Source: an uncultured beta proteobacterium
Lineage (GTDB): Bacteria; Pseudomonadota; Gammaproteobacteria; Burkholderiales; Burkholderiaceae_C
Assembly (NCBI GenBank): GCA_903920695.1
Contig: CAIXNB010000131.1
Location: 1 to 44,390, forward strand
Direction: 5' to 3'
DNA length: 44,390 nt
Part shown: positions 44,388-44,390 of the stretch, piece by piece
Numbering within the stretch: the first letter of the stretch is position 1
Layout of the letters: the number at the start of each line of letters is the position of its first letter
Position numbers and translations under genes: made by a program
Notes under the pieces: model-generated
Databases searched by the model: none
Told to the model about the DNA's origin: nothing
What the model saw: the letters and a program-made list of their open reading frames with translations, nothing else

Positions 44388-44390
44388 ACC

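Noticed and set aside
1..44390. CRISPR arrays, complete insertion sequences and prophage genes
   Set aside because: No regularly spaced repeats, no transposase and no phage structural genes were found. The holin-named genes at 20465 and 32325 are chromosomal membrane-protein families.

Overview
The window looks like chromosomal DNA of a betaproteobacterium of the order Burkholderiales, most likely a Comamonadaceae relative of Rhodoferax or Polaromonas. This is inferred from gene content and order (dusB-fis-purH, an unfused RfaE2 adenylyltransferase, YaeQ, the CbpA/CbpM pair, a UbiH-type hydroxylase beside DsbC), the high-GC coding style and the Met-tRNA sequence. No ribosomal marker is present, so the genus is a guess. 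About 40 protein genes and one tRNA can be supported.

Layout. Positions 1-5054 hold core genes: the end of hemL, the dusB-fis-purH operon, a YqaA-like membrane protein and ychF. Positions 5055-7471 hold a broken tyrosine-recombinase fragment and a membrane diguanylate cyclase. Positions 7622-12131 hold a UbiH-like hydroxylase, dsbC, an M61 peptidase translationally coupled to dsbC, and an enoyl-CoA hydratase, closed by a strong terminator. An AT-richer membrane-protein gene and a Met tRNA with its terminator follow. Positions 13512-16333 (minus strand) pair a patatin-like lipoprotein with a UgpB-like binding protein. Positions 16661-24695 are housekeeping: DUF1993, rfaE2, a glutathione transferase, purB, yaeQ, a small holin-like protein, an M48 protease, moaC, a divergent crotonase and a FabG-like reductase. 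A PAS hybrid kinase with an overlapping stand-alone CheB domain follows.

Positions 27470-44387 are the unusual part. A minus-strand cassette (DUF5132 protein, HMA_2-like protein, atypical P1B-type ATPase) is divergent from csbD, a secreted Cys-repeat protein and a set of small envelope-stress proteins (DUF1328, YqjD-, YqjE- and YqjK-like). Then come cbpA-cbpM, an orphan DUF2384-like protein, a 1443-residue CHASE3/multi-PAS hybrid kinase, a receiver-EAL phosphodiesterase, an Ig-like plus ice-binding-domain lipoprotein and an OmpA-family protein.

The main discovery candidate is a repeated palindrome, TGTNCG-N4-CGNACA (core GTNCG-N4-CGNAC). It occurs six times, only in the intergenic regions of this last part as far as I could see. 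In four plus-strand cases a -10-like hexamer with A at position 2 and T at position 6 begins exactly 36 bases after the first base of the 14-bp core. That puts the dyad centre at -41.5, the geometry of class II CRP/FNR-type activation. One minus-strand case has the same spacing and the other is one base longer. In both divergent regions each direction has its own dyad. I infer a locally clustered regulon, under an unidentified CRP/FNR-family regulator, that joins metal handling, protein folding, envelope protection, signalling and surface adhesion. The second candidate is the DUF5132/HMA_2/P1B cassette, which resembles ferrosome-type (Fez) loci but has a changed transmembrane metal motif.
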